A DNA stretch of 64,000 nt. It comes from Rhodospirillales bacterium. Its GTDB lineage: Bacteria; Pseudomonadota; Alphaproteobacteria; Rhodospirillales; Casp-alpha2. The stretch lies in assembly GCA_017640505.1 (NCBI GenBank), contig JAEPQO010000005.1, positions 1-64,000 on the forward strand, written 5' to 3'. The notes under the pieces were generated by a model, which saw only the letters and a list, made by a program, of their open reading frames with translations, had not been told where the DNA came from and ran no database searches. Of this stretch, positions 1 through 8,800 are shown piece by piece. The position numbers and the translations under genes were made by a program. Numbering within the stretch: the first letter of the stretch is position 1; the number at the start of each line of letters is the position of its first letter.

Positions 1-434
<434 letters not shown>

Positions 435-447
435 CTAAAACCCCTTC

Positions 448-762
448 TTAGGCAGCTTTTTTCTTGGCGACCGATTTCTCGATCACACCAAGGATGTCGG
501 ATTCTTTCATGATGATGAGGTCTTCACCGTCGATCTTGACCTCGGTGCCGGACCATTTGCCGAACAGCACGTGATCACCGGCTTTGACATCAAGCGGCGT
601 AACCTTGCCGTCGTCGGTCTTGTGACCCGAACCAACGGCGACGATCACACCTTCCATCGGCTTTTCCTGGGCGGTATCGGGGATGATGATGCCGCCGGCG
701 GTCTTTTCCTCCTGCTCGACGCGCCTTACGAGCACGCGATCATGCAAAGGTCTGAATGACAT
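448..762 (-). CDS. groES: GroES co-chaperonin
   Basis: 10 kDa lid of the GroEL folding chamber. The 104-residue length and N-terminus [16 protein letters not shown] are typical, and the mobile-loop segment ([18 protein letters not shown]) is intact. The start is fixed by a strong Shine-Dalgarno AAGGAGG just upstream of the ATG. First gene of groESL, with a CIRCE element about 50 nt upstream of the start. The C-terminal tail is slightly extended (VAKKKAA). Confidence 0.98.
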   Translation of the reverse strand: MSFRPLHDRVLVRRVEQEEKTAGGIIIPDTAQEKPMEGVIVAVGSGHKTDDGKVTPLDVKAGDHVLFGKWSGTEVKIDGEDLIIMKESDILGVIEKSVAKKKAA

Positions 763-808
763 TTATCGTTCCTCCTTGAACAAGCGAACGTCAGTGTTGA
801 AGCGATGA

Positions 809-835
809 TTGGCACTCTACTCCCGTGAGTGCCAG
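809..835 (-). promoter_or_regulatory. CIRCE operator (HrcA site) of groESL
   Basis: Inverted repeat TTGGCACTC - 9 nt - GAGTGCCAG, matching the CIRCE layout (9-N9-9) with one mismatch between the arms. It lies between the candidate promoter and groES, where HrcA would repress transcription. hrcA is not in the window. Confidence 0.92.
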
Positions 836-839
836 AACG

Positions 840-867
840 TATTTAGCCCGGATTTTCGGACCGTCAA
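840..867 (-). promoter_or_regulatory. Candidate groESL promoter
   Basis: On the minus strand a TTGACG box (862-867) is followed after 16 nt by TAAATA (840-845), immediately upstream of CIRCE. The preceding C gives CTTGAC, which also resembles the CTTG -35 of alphaproteobacterial RpoH promoters, so dual housekeeping/heat-shock use is possible. No transcription start is known. Confidence 0.6.
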
Positions 868-1018
868 GTCAGATTGTCCGCTTTTTTTGAAAGGTTTTTC
901 CGGCGCTGGCAGCACTCGCGCCTCAAGGCTGCTAATGCCTTGAAATTATTGATTTTTGTTGCAGTGAATTTGGATCGGCTGCAAAATTTAGAAAAGCAAC
1001 CGTTTGAAAGGAGACTGC

Positions 1019-1309
1019 ATGTTAACCGAAAACACAGGCCCTTCCGGACACTCGTTCCGCGACCAGCTTGCCGGTTACCGGCTCACCACAGCACAGATCT
1101 TCTACCACCTTCCCGACTACCCGCAATTGCTCCAGGAGTTCATCTGGCAGCAACTCGACGTCGCGCCGGAGTTTCCGCAGCTTAAAAACTTCCTCGATTT
1201 CTGGGAGCGCCGTATCGACGGGCGGCTGCATTCAGTAACCATCGCCTCTGCGGAACTGATTAGTCCCGCAGACTTACGGATGGCTGACGGCATGTTCGCC
1301 GTGAACTGA
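1019..1309 (+). CDS. usg: Usg-family protein
   Basis: Small 96-residue cytoplasmic protein of the Usg family, known mainly from alphaproteobacteria (first named beside trpF in Caulobacter); its function is unknown. Recognised from the pattern FRDQLAGYRLTTAQIFYHLP, the stretch FLDFWERRIDGRLHSVTIA and the ISPAD motif near the C-terminus. The ATG at 1019 is chosen over an upstream in-frame start because AAAGGAG lies 5 nt before it. Lies between groES (divergent) and rpoH (convergent); its stop is 8 nt from the rpoH stop. No trp genes are near. Confidence 0.85.
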   Translation: MLTENTGPSGHSFRDQLAGYRLTTAQIFYHLPDYPQLLQEFIWQQLDVAPEFPQLKNFLDFWERRIDGRLHSVTIASAELISPADLRMADGMFAVN

Positions 1310-1317
1310 TTTCGCGA

Positions 1318-2202
1318 TTAACCGGCCGCGGCTTCCAGCGCTTCGGCACGGACCAGCTTCTGAACCTTATCAAACGCCCGTACCTCGAGCTGGCGGATGC
1401 GTTCGCGGCTGATACCGTACTGCTCGCCCAGTTCTTCGAGCGTCACCGGGTCGTCCTTGAGGCGCCGCTCGATCAGAATGTGGCGTTCACGATCCGGCAG
1501 TTCCGCCAGCGCACGCTCCAACATCCCCGAGCGCACCGACATTTCCTCGCTCGCGCCGACAAGGGCTTCCGGATTGGGCCGTTCGTCGACCAGTGTATCC
1601 TGGAATTCAGCGGCACCGTCCTCGGTCTGCGACAGCGGCGCGTTCAGCGACAGGTCACGCGAGTGCAGCCGCCGGTTCATGTGCTGCACCTCTTGCTCGG
1701 TGGCACCGACCGCTTCGGAGATCATGCCCACCTGCTCGTCGCTCAGCTCGCCGTTATCATAAATCTTGAGCTGGTTTTTCATGCGGCGGAGCGAGAAGAA
1801 CAGCTTCTTCTGCGAGGCCACGGTGCCCATTTTGACCATGGACCATGACTTCAGGACGTATTCAGTGATCGACGCCTTGATCCACCAGATCGCGTACGTG
1901 GAAAGGCGGAAACCCTTGTCCGGATCGAACTTCTTAACCGCTTTCATGAGGCCGATATTGCCTTCGGAAATCAGGTCCGAGACCGGCAGTCCGTAACCGC
2001 GGTATCCCATCGCGATCTTCGCCACCAAACGCAGGTGCGACGTCACAAGCTGATGCGCAGCATCCACGTCGCCCTCGTCCCGGAGACGATAGGCGAGCAT
2101 GTATTCTTGTTCTTTTTCAAGAATCGGGAACTTCCAGACTTCCTGCAGGTACCGCGAAAGTCCGTTTTCGCTCGTCAGTGCGGGTAGCGTCATGCTGGTC
2201 AT
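1318..2202 (-). CDS. rpoH: RNA polymerase sigma-32 (RpoH)
   Basis: Heat-shock sigma factor directing RNA polymerase to stress promoters. The 294-residue length fits. Region 2 shows the core-binding and -10 segments (GNIGLMKAVKKFDPDKGFRLSTYAIWW split over residues 81-107). The diagnostic RpoH box QKKLFFSLR is at residues 131-139, and region 4 helix-turn-helix (EQYGISRERIRQLEVRA) is near the C-terminus. The ATG at 2202 has an AGAGGA ribosome site; an in-frame ATG three codons later is an alternative. The gene has its own strong promoter and a leader of about 235 nt. Many alphaproteobacteria carry several rpoH copies, so this may not be the only one. Confidence 0.95.
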   Translation of the reverse strand: MTSMTLPALTSENGLSRYLQEVWKFPILEKEQEYMLAYRLRDEGDVDAAHQLVTSHLRLVAKIAMGYRGYGLPVSDLISEGNIGLMKAVKKFDPDKGFRLSTYAIWWIKASITEYVLKSWSMVKMGTVASQKKLFFSLRRMKNQLKIYDNGELSDEQVGMISEAVGATEQEVQHMNRRLHSRDLSLNAPLSQTEDGAAEFQDTLVDERPNPEALVGASEEMSVRSGMLERALAELPDRERHILIERRLKDDPVTLEELGEQYGISRERIRQLEVRAFDKVQKLVRAEALEAAAG

Positions 2203-2445
2203 ATGTATCGTCCTCTTTCCTGTCTTCGTCGGCCTTTAATGAAGCACCGTTGATCCCAAACCGCGTGAACGTGACCGCGCAACAAGGCGCAGTGGTCAAG
2301 CGACCGCCACTAACTCTGGCTGTTAGGATACTTCCGAGAGAACTTCATGGCCTCATCCTCCATAGAGCAACGTAGCCGTTGTTGCGGGTCCACAATCGTC
2401 AAACCCAGTGGGAAGCCCCAGTCGGGCACCCCCCATTACCTGACC

Positions 2446-2475
2446 TTTATACTCGGTAATTAACGATTTTGTCAA
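2446..2475 (-). promoter_or_regulatory. rpoH promoter with long leader
   Basis: Minus-strand TTGACA (2470-2475), 18 nt spacer, TATAAA (2446-2451): close to the sigma-70 consensus. It implies transcription starting near 2440 and an untranslated leader of about 235 nt (2203-2440) before rpoH. No gene is seen in the leader; a small GGTC/GACC hairpin is at 2294-2305. Such leaders often hold translational control. Confidence 0.65.
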
Positions 2476-2610
2476 GAAAATCCGGTTTTCCACCGGCAGT
2501 CACGTTACAAATTGGTAATGGGAAACAGAGGGTTATGTGGCTCACCATATATTTAACTGATTTTATTGATAGATTTATATATATTACAATTTTTTTTAGT
2601 TTTATTTAGT

Positions 2611-2640
2611 CAATAAGAAACCGGCCTGATTCGGCCGGCT
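2611..2640 (-). terminator. Terminator after mlaA
   Basis: Perfect 6-bp GC stem (CCGGCC 2621-2626, GGCCGG 2633-2638, 6-nt loop), followed on the minus strand by TTTCTTATTGAC and an AT-rich tract. It sits 16 nt downstream of the mlaA stop codon, consistent with a factor-independent terminator. Confidence 0.75.
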
Positions 2641-2655
2641 CCACAAACCCCGGAT

Positions 2656-3573
2656 TTACTTCACGCCGGCGATCGAGCCATTGCTGTCCGGGCCGAAGTT
2701 CAAGTCGTAATTCGGAATTTGCGGCAGATCTTCCTCACGACCATTGGAGATTTCCGTCTGGCGCTTCTGACGATAGAGGCTCCGAATGGCGGCGTAATAA
2801 TCGACGGACGTCTTTTTGATCTGTTCGAGTTCGTCTACAAGCCCGGCATATTCGTCCACGGCCGAAACGCCGGTGCGCGCCCAAGACTCGGCATCCCGGT
2901 CGGTATTGGACAGATACAAGCCCAGGGGATCGAAGAACGGATCGACGACGTATTTGCCGACCGCATCACGCGGGTTGGTCGGGCCAAGCAGCGGCAAGAC
3001 CAGGTAAAGCCCCTCGCCCATGCCGTAAACACCCAGCGTCTGACCGAAATCTTCTTCGTGCTTTTCAAGCCCGCTGCCACTCGCCACATCGGCTATGCCG
3101 CCCATGCCGATCACCGTGTTGACGACAAACCTCGCGACCGTCGTCATCGCGCGGTGAAGTTCGAACTGCAGCAGATCATTGACGAATGTCACCGGCGACG
3201 CCAAGTGGTCGACGAGGTTCCCCACGCCGGCACGCATCGTCTCCGGAAGAATCGTGTTGTAGGTCTTCGCGATCGGCGTCAGCAACACCGCGTACACGGC
3301 TTCATTAAACTCGAAGATCACCCTGTTCACGGGTTCCAGCGGATCGTTCACATCATCCTCGGCGGATGTCGCCTGCGCGAGTAACGTCCGCTCTGCCGGC
3401 AGCGCGGTCGCCGACAGCTCGCCAAACTTGGTATTCACCACAGCGTCGGGATGCGCCGAACCGCCAAACGGTTCAAGCACGTCAACCGAGTCCGCCCCGG
3501 CCCGTGCACTTATTGCGAGTCCAATGCCGACGATCAACGCGAAACAGGTTTTGGGGAAATGCAGAGCGCGCAT
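2656..3573 (-). CDS. mlaA: MlaA/VacJ-family phospholipid-trafficking protein
   Basis: MlaA is the outer-membrane component of the Mla system, which removes phospholipids from the outer leaflet and hands them to periplasmic MlaC. The VacJ core is clear: DPLEPVNRVIFEFNEAVY, then the LLQFELHRAMTTVARFVVNT segment, the FGQTLGVYGMGEG motif and DPLGLYL. The start at 3573 (305 residues) is chosen because it begins a good signal peptide (MRALHFPKTCFALIVGIGL, cleavage after ARA); a longer version from 3639 lacks one. Odd point: no LxxC lipobox at the end of the signal, so lipidation is doubtful. Divergent from an MlaC-like gene, supporting a shared role. Confidence 0.88.
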   Translation of the reverse strand: MRALHFPKTCFALIVGIGLAISARAGADSVDVLEPFGGSAHPDAVVNTKFGELSATALPAERTLLAQATSAEDDVNDPLEPVNRVIFEFNEAVYAVLLTPIAKTYNTILPETMRAGVGNLVDHLASPVTFVNDLLQFELHRAMTTVARFVVNTVIGMGGIADVASGSGLEKHEEDFGQTLGVYGMGEGLYLVLPLLGPTNPRDAVGKYVVDPFFDPLGLYLSNTDRDAESWARTGVSAVDEYAGLVDELEQIKKTSVDYYAAIRSLYRQKRQTEISNGREEDLPQIPNYDLNFGPDSNGSIAGVK

Positions 3574-3798
3574 CGAATTCCAGTTCTGACCTTTTGCCCA
3601 CCACAGCACGCCCACCGGCGCACCAAAGGAGCGACCCACCTTGCTAACTTTTTACCCGGTTCCAGGCCAAGCGGGCAACATGATTGTGACCTTTTCCACA
3701 TAACTGTGGCATTTTTGTCATCGGAACTTGAAAACAGTGTGTTAACCCCTCTGCGCAGATATGCTTAACTGCCAAAAAACATGGGGGTTCCAGTAAAC

Positions 3799-4407
3799 AT
3801 GCGGTTGCCGCGCGCACTTTTCGTCACATTTCTGATCTGTCTCATTACTGCTGTTCCAGCGCGCACATGGGCCGGTCCTGCGAGCGATTTGGTCGCAAAC
3901 TTCCAGAATGGACTACTCTCAGTGATGAAAGATGCCAAGTCACTTGGGGTCAAAGGTCGTTATGACCGGCTTGAGCCGCTCATCAAAAACACCTTTCACT
4001 TGAGGTTGATGGCCGGACTTTCGGCAGGTCCTTATTGGCAACCCGCCACCGACGAACAACGCTCGCGGCTCGTCCACGCATTTTCGGATATGAGCGCCGC
4101 CACGCTCGCGACGCTCTTCGACGGTTACTCCGGCGAATCGTTTACTGTTACCGGTGAGCGCGAGGGGCCGCAGGACATCCTTTTCGTCGATACGGTGCTG
4201 ACGATTCCGGGCCGCGACAGCGACGTTTCGATATCCTATGTGGCACGTGATTTCGATGGCCAATGGCGGCTGATCGACGTCATAGTGGACGGTGGCATCA
4301 GTGAGCTCAAAGTCCGCATTTCCGAGTACCGCCAGACGCTCAAAAGCGGTGGCGTCGAAGCGCTCATCATGTTGCTCCGTGGTAAGGTCAACGACCTCCT
4401 GTCCTGA
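3799..4407 (+). CDS. MlaC/HpnM-family periplasmic lipid carrier 1
   Basis: Periplasmic lipid-binding protein of the MlaC/Ttg2D/HpnM family (Tol_Tol_Ttg2 domain). It has a signal peptide (LFVTFLICLITAVPARTWA) and the family core: a YWQPATDEQRSRLVHAF segment, a YSGESFTV strand, and QWRLIDVIVDGGISELKVRISEY near the C-terminus. The ATG at 3799 places the signal peptide at the N-terminus; an in-frame ATG at 3781 would add six residues. Next to a paralog (4466) and facing hpnL/hpnN. HpnM proteins are associated with hopanoid loci; the cargo here (phospholipid or hopanoid) cannot be read from sequence. Confidence 0.82.
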   Translation: MRLPRALFVTFLICLITAVPARTWAGPASDLVANFQNGLLSVMKDAKSLGVKGRYDRLEPLIKNTFHLRLMAGLSAGPYWQPATDEQRSRLVHAFSDMSAATLATLFDGYSGESFTVTGEREGPQDILFVDTVLTIPGRDSDVSISYVARDFDGQWRLIDVIVDGGISELKVRISEYRQTLKSGGVEALIMLLRGKVNDLLS

Positions 4408-4465
4408 CTGCCCTATTACTGCCTTTTTCATTCCTAGAATCGGCTTCGGTCAAAGAGACGCGAGT

Positions 4466-5062
4466 ATGTATTCAACCTTCCGCAAATTGCTCCTGCTATC
4501 CGTAGTGCTTTTGGCTCCTGTCCCCGGCCTGGCAAGCCCCGCGGAGACGGTCGAAACCTATCATGACCGGCTCCTGCGTGCCGTTTCGGATAATCGCGGA
4601 CAATCCGACCAGGCCCGTTTCACCAGCCTCGCGCCGGCGATGGATGATGCGTTCGATTTCGAAGGCATGATCAAAACCGCAGCCGGTTCATATTGGGCGA
4701 AGGCCTCGCCGGACGAGCGCGCGGCGCTTCTCTCCGCTTTCCGGCGTGTCAGCATCGCAACGTACGCGGACCAGTTCAGGGAACTGACCGACGGCACGTT
4801 CACGATCGAAATGACACGCAGCGGCCCCAGAGGCTTAAAACTCGTTCAGAGCAGGCTCAATACCGGCGGCGACAGTGTCGCTCTCACCTACGTCGTACGC
4901 GAAATCCGCGGTGAATGGCGGATCATCGACGTGCTTCTTAAAGGCGGTATCAGCGAACTGGCGCTTCGCGCATCGGAATACGCCGGCACGCTCGAAAGCG
5001 GCGGCACCGAGGCGCTGACGAAAACGCTCAATGCGCAGGCGGCATCACTGCTGGAAAACTGA
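4466..5062 (+). CDS. MlaC/HpnM-family periplasmic lipid carrier 2
   Basis: Second tandem MlaC/HpnM-type carrier, 198 residues, with a signal peptide (FRKLLLLSVVLLAPVPGLA). It shares with its neighbour the order SYWAKASPDERAALLSAF, GEWRIIDVLLKGGISELALRASEY and a similar C-terminal helix, pointing to tandem duplication followed by strong divergence. The ATG at 4466 directly starts the signal peptide; a longer frame to 4292 lies inside the upstream gene. The stop TGA at 5060-5062 abuts the stop of hpnL on the other strand, the two forming TGATCA. Likely co-transcribed with the 3799 gene (58-nt gap). Confidence 0.82.
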   Translation: MYSTFRKLLLLSVVLLAPVPGLASPAETVETYHDRLLRAVSDNRGQSDQARFTSLAPAMDDAFDFEGMIKTAAGSYWAKASPDERAALLSAFRRVSIATYADQFRELTDGTFTIEMTRSGPRGLKLVQSRLNTGGDSVALTYVVREIRGEWRIIDVLLKGGISELALRASEYAGTLESGGTEALTKTLNAQAASLLEN

Positions 5063-6067
5063 TCAGGACGCATCCTCGCGCTTGTCGGTGTCCTTGAATT
5101 CACTCGGATACAGCGTCCAGGCGGCAAGCCCCATAAACACCCAAAGCAGTTCGCGAATTCGCCTGACGGCGGCGCATGCCAGCCCGAGGCTCGGCGTCCC
5201 CGTAATCGCGGTCGCGATCACGACAAAAGCCCCTTCCTGCGCGCCGATGCCGAGAGGAATGAAAAACACCGCGGCCCGGATCATCTGCGCCAAGGCTTCC
5301 ATCATCCACGCGTCCGACCATGCGATGTCGGTGCCCAGAAATTTGAACGTCACATAGATTTCAATGACCCCCAGGGCCCAGTTGATGAACGCCAGCAGCA
5401 GGGCGGCCCATAGACGCCGGCGGTTACGCGTGTAGAACGTGACGAAGCGCCGGTCGAGATCCTCGATCACCTTAATCGCACCCGCCGCGCGCGCCGCCCA
5501 TCCCTGGCGGCCGAACTTCGTGGAAAGCCAGCTCGAGATGCTGAAACGCTGAACGGCAAAGAGCAGCGCCGTCCCCACGGTGAGAAATATCAGTCCCGCG
5601 CTGGCCGTCAGCTTGAGCGCACCGTCAATGGCATCCGAGGCCATCATGAATGCAAACCCGATCATCAGGAAAACGATCAACGCTATCATGTTGACGGTAC
5701 GCGCCATGACGATTGACGCGGATGCCTCAGTGTAGCTCACACCGTATCGTGACTTCAGGATGACAGCCTTGACGGGCTCTCCCGCAAACCCACCGGCCGG
5801 CACGACATTGTTGAACGCCTCACCCGCCAGGCGGACGACAAACGTCCGTCGTATCCAGGAAAAACTCACCGGCAACGACGTCAAAATCAACAGCCACGAA
5901 ATGGAGTCGCCCAGGAACGCGAAGAAATAAATCAGCACGACGAGACAAACACCGCCGACGCCGACGGCCGACACCAGCCCGGCCACATCGCCGAGGTCGA
6001 TGTCCTGCATAATGACGTAAAGGAGCGTGAACCCCGCCGCCAGAGAGACGATTTTCCAGATGTTCAT
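5063..6067 (-). CDS. hpnL: HpnL-like membrane protein (LPG synthase TM / UPF0104 family)
   Basis: Polytopic inner-membrane protein of 334 residues with about eight hydrophobic segments, of the family that includes the transmembrane part of lysylphosphatidylglycerol synthases and the hopanoid-associated HpnL. Supporting segments are EAFNNVVPAGGFAGEPVKA and IPLGIGAQEGAFVVIA, both characteristic of this family. It starts 3 nt after the hpnN stop, so the pair is an operon. A role in moving or presenting lipids across the inner membrane is inferred from family and neighbours; no activity is established for HpnL that I can cite. Confidence 0.82.
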   Translation of the reverse strand: MNIWKIVSLAAGFTLLYVIMQDIDLGDVAGLVSAVGVGGVCLVVLIYFFAFLGDSISWLLILTSLPVSFSWIRRTFVVRLAGEAFNNVVPAGGFAGEPVKAVILKSRYGVSYTEASASIVMARTVNMIALIVFLMIGFAFMMASDAIDGALKLTASAGLIFLTVGTALLFAVQRFSISSWLSTKFGRQGWAARAAGAIKVIEDLDRRFVTFYTRNRRRLWAALLLAFINWALGVIEIYVTFKFLGTDIAWSDAWMMEALAQMIRAAVFFIPLGIGAQEGAFVVIATAITGTPSLGLACAAVRRIRELLWVFMGLAAWTLYPSEFKDTDKREDAS

Positions 6068-6070
6068 CGT

Positions 6071-8680
6071 CTACTCCATCGCCCTATCGCGCATGAACAG
6101 ATGCATCAGCGCGGGCAGCAAAACCAGGATGGCAATAACGCTAAGCGTCACCGCGATGGTCAGCAACAGCCCCATGCTTGCCGTCCCCGGATGGCCCGAA
6201 AGCATAATCGACCCGAACGACCCAAGTGTCGTCAATGCGCTGAGCAACACAGCGCGCGGCGTCGTCGTCGCCATCGCGTGTCCACCCGCCTTCTCACCCC
6301 GCTGCCGCATCACGATATGAATGCCGAAATCGACACTGAGGCCAAAAAGAAGCGGCAGCACGATTACGTTCGCGAAGTTGAAAGGTACCTCGGCGAGCGC
6401 CGAAATCGCCAGCGTCCAGAGCGCCGCGACGCAAACCGGCGCGAAGACCAGAAGCACGTCGGCGATCCTTCGCAAGACCAGCCACAGCACGATCCCCACG
6501 CCGGCAAGCGAAATCATCAATGCCTGACCAAAAGCATCCAGCACCGCCCGGCCGGCCTCGACGATCACCACGGGCGCGCCGGTCGCGTTCGGCGCAACCG
6601 CCTGAAGCTCGGTGACAAAACGCCGCAACGCTTCGGGGTCACGCGGGTTTCCGGACGGCAGAACATCCAGCCGCACCAAACCGCCGGCACTCAGGTATCG
6701 CCCTTTCAGGTCTTCCGGCAGACTGCCGATATCCATCGGTCCCGCTTCCAGAGACAGAGCAAGGTCATTGAGCCGCCCGGGCAAATAGTCGAACAGTGCC
6801 GCGTTGACCGAACCGGCCGCTTTGTCATCCACGCCCGCCAAAGCCTTTGATAGACGTGTCGCCGCGGCGCCCAGGTCTTCATGTCCGGCAAGCTGCTGTA
6901 AGTTGTCGCGTACGCTGGCAAGTGCCGCCTGCAAAGCCTCATCGGTCAGTTCCACCGTGCCGGCAGGCGCGAAGAATGCCGGGCCGAGAAACAATGCCAT
7001 CCGGTCTATAATTGCGAGTTTCGTGTCCTGATCCGCCGGCACCAATGTATCGATGCTGTCGACCTTCTCGACCGTTTCGAGGGCTGCAAGCCTGCCGGAC
7101 AGAACCGTTGCTTCATCGAGACCGTTTGCCAGCACTTCCGCGGAATACGGATGAACGACACCGTCATCCATGAGATCGAACAGGGTTTCGACGGACGGTG
7201 CGTTCAGGTCCTTCAGGTTCATGGGATCGAAGTCGAACCGCGCACCCGAAGCAACCCAACCCGAAATTGCGGCGCTCAAAATGCCGACGATCACGATGGT
7301 CCGTGCACTGAGGCGGCGCGTCACCGCCGGAAACAGGATTGTGCTGCCGCCTCGGAACGCCGGCGCGCGCCGAACCAGTATCCGCAGTAGCGCCGGCAGG
7401 ACCGTCAGATTGCAGAACAGCGCCACGAACATGCCGATGCCTGCGATCAGGCCTAGTTCCGCCAGGCCCACGTACTTGGTCGGCAAGAACGAGAAAAACG
7501 CGATCGACGTGGTGACCGCGCAAACCGCCAACGATCCCCCGACGCCACGGCCGCCGCGCGCCAGGGCATCGCGCCAGCTGACGCCATCTCCTGCGTGCTC
7601 GCTTGCGCGAAGCGAAAAATGGATTCCGAAGTCGACGCTCAAACCGACGAAAAGAACGGCGAACGCGACCGAAATCAGATTGAGTGATCCCAAAAGAAAT
7701 ATCGCGCACGCCGCCGTCCACAGCAGACCGGCCACAAGCGTGATGAACAGTGACAGCATCATGCCGGGCGACCGCAGCCCGAACAGCAAAACCGCGATCA
7801 CAAGGGTGGCCGAGATCGCGCCGGCGAGGCCCATACCAATTTCAACGCTTTTGAGTTCATCACTTTCCAGCGCCGCCGATCCGGTCAGGCGAATGCGGTA
7901 TCCGTCCGTGGCAAACCCTTCGCGCGCGGCAATGTCGTGCACCGCATCGCTGGCTCGGGCCGCCGGATGCAGCGAGCCGTAATCCAGTTTCGGCCGGGTC
8001 TGGATCAAGCGTCGAACCGTCCCTGCCGACGCGGGCGCGCCCAGCAGCAAGTCCGACCACACGAGCCTGGCGTCCTCGCCGTTTCGGACGCGCTCCGCGA
8101 CGCCAGCCATGCGGTCGAGCACCGCCGCCGCTTCGCCCAGCGTTGCCGTATCCCCTGCCTGTGCCAAGAGACTGAGCATGTCACCAAGGCCGGCCAGGTT
8201 CGGCTGTTGCCAAAGAGTGCCAAGAAACGGCTGCGCCGCCGCGAGACGCGTCGCGAGCGCCTCCAGTTCATTCGGGTCGAGATAAAGGAGGCCGTGTTTC
8301 CTCAGGTAGGGATCCGACTCCGGCGAATAGACATTCTCGAAAATATCGTCCCGTGCAGACATCGCCGCAGCCAGACGCCTTACCCCGTAATCGGCGGCAT
8401 CCGAATTCGGCGCTTCCAAAACGACGAGGAGATTGTCCTCGAGTTGCGGGAATGCCTCGTCAAGCTTGATGGCGTTCTGGCGAAACGCGAGTTCCGCCGA
8501 GAGCATGTCCTCGGTATCCGTGTCGATGGCGAGGTTGTGAGCCAGGTAATACGCCGCCCCCGCACATACGAGTAGCGTTGCCAGCAGCACTGTTGCCGCA
8601 CGACGCTGACACCAATCCACCCACCGGGCGACCCCATCGGCGAACGCGTGTCCCAATCCGTTGTCCGTTGCTGGCGCCAC
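6071..8680 (-). CDS. hpnN: HpnN, RND-family hopanoid transporter
   Basis: Inner-membrane RND/MMPL-type exporter, 869 residues, with two repeats of a large periplasmic loop and a sterol-sensing-like membrane block. One helix follows the N-terminus (ATVLLATLLVCAGAAYYLA); membrane blocks lie near residues 275-445 and 725-865, each with an SVDFGIH segment (VLFVGLSVDFGIHFSLR and LLFGLSVDFGIHIVMR) that marks the internal duplication. HpnN is known to carry hopanoids to the outer membrane in Rhodopseudomonas. The start is GTG at 8680 with GGGAG 7 nt upstream. Operon with hpnL; convergent with the two MlaC-like carriers. Confidence 0.92.
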   Translation of the reverse strand: MAPATDNGLGHAFADGVARWVDWCQRRAATVLLATLLVCAGAAYYLAHNLAIDTDTEDMLSAELAFRQNAIKLDEAFPQLEDNLLVVLEAPNSDAADYGVRRLAAAMSARDDIFENVYSPESDPYLRKHGLLYLDPNELEALATRLAAAQPFLGTLWQQPNLAGLGDMLSLLAQAGDTATLGEAAAVLDRMAGVAERVRNGEDARLVWSDLLLGAPASAGTVRRLIQTRPKLDYGSLHPAARASDAVHDIAAREGFATDGYRIRLTGSAALESDELKSVEIGMGLAGAISATLVIAVLLFGLRSPGMMLSLFITLVAGLLWTAACAIFLLGSLNLISVAFAVLFVGLSVDFGIHFSLRASEHAGDGVSWRDALARGGRGVGGSLAVCAVTTSIAFFSFLPTKYVGLAELGLIAGIGMFVALFCNLTVLPALLRILVRRAPAFRGGSTILFPAVTRRLSARTIVIVGILSAAISGWVASGARFDFDPMNLKDLNAPSVETLFDLMDDGVVHPYSAEVLANGLDEATVLSGRLAALETVEKVDSIDTLVPADQDTKLAIIDRMALFLGPAFFAPAGTVELTDEALQAALASVRDNLQQLAGHEDLGAAATRLSKALAGVDDKAAGSVNAALFDYLPGRLNDLALSLEAGPMDIGSLPEDLKGRYLSAGGLVRLDVLPSGNPRDPEALRRFVTELQAVAPNATGAPVVIVEAGRAVLDAFGQALMISLAGVGIVLWLVLRRIADVLLVFAPVCVAALWTLAISALAEVPFNFANVIVLPLLFGLSVDFGIHIVMRQRGEKAGGHAMATTTPRAVLLSALTTLGSFGSIMLSGHPGTASMGLLLTIAVTLSVIAILVLLPALMHLFMRDRAME

Positions 8681-8800
8681 CTGGTTCTCCCGATCGATCA
8701 GGCACTCAGGGGCTTATACGAAGCGTACCCGCCCGGAACAACCGTTCTTGACAGTATGCCGGGGACCGCACAACGTCCGGCAAAACGCTAGGAGCGCGCC

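Noticed and set aside
763-1018. Small gene between groES and usg
   Set aside because: The gap is explained by the groESL promoter, the CIRCE element and the usg ribosome site; no frame has a plausible start and composition.
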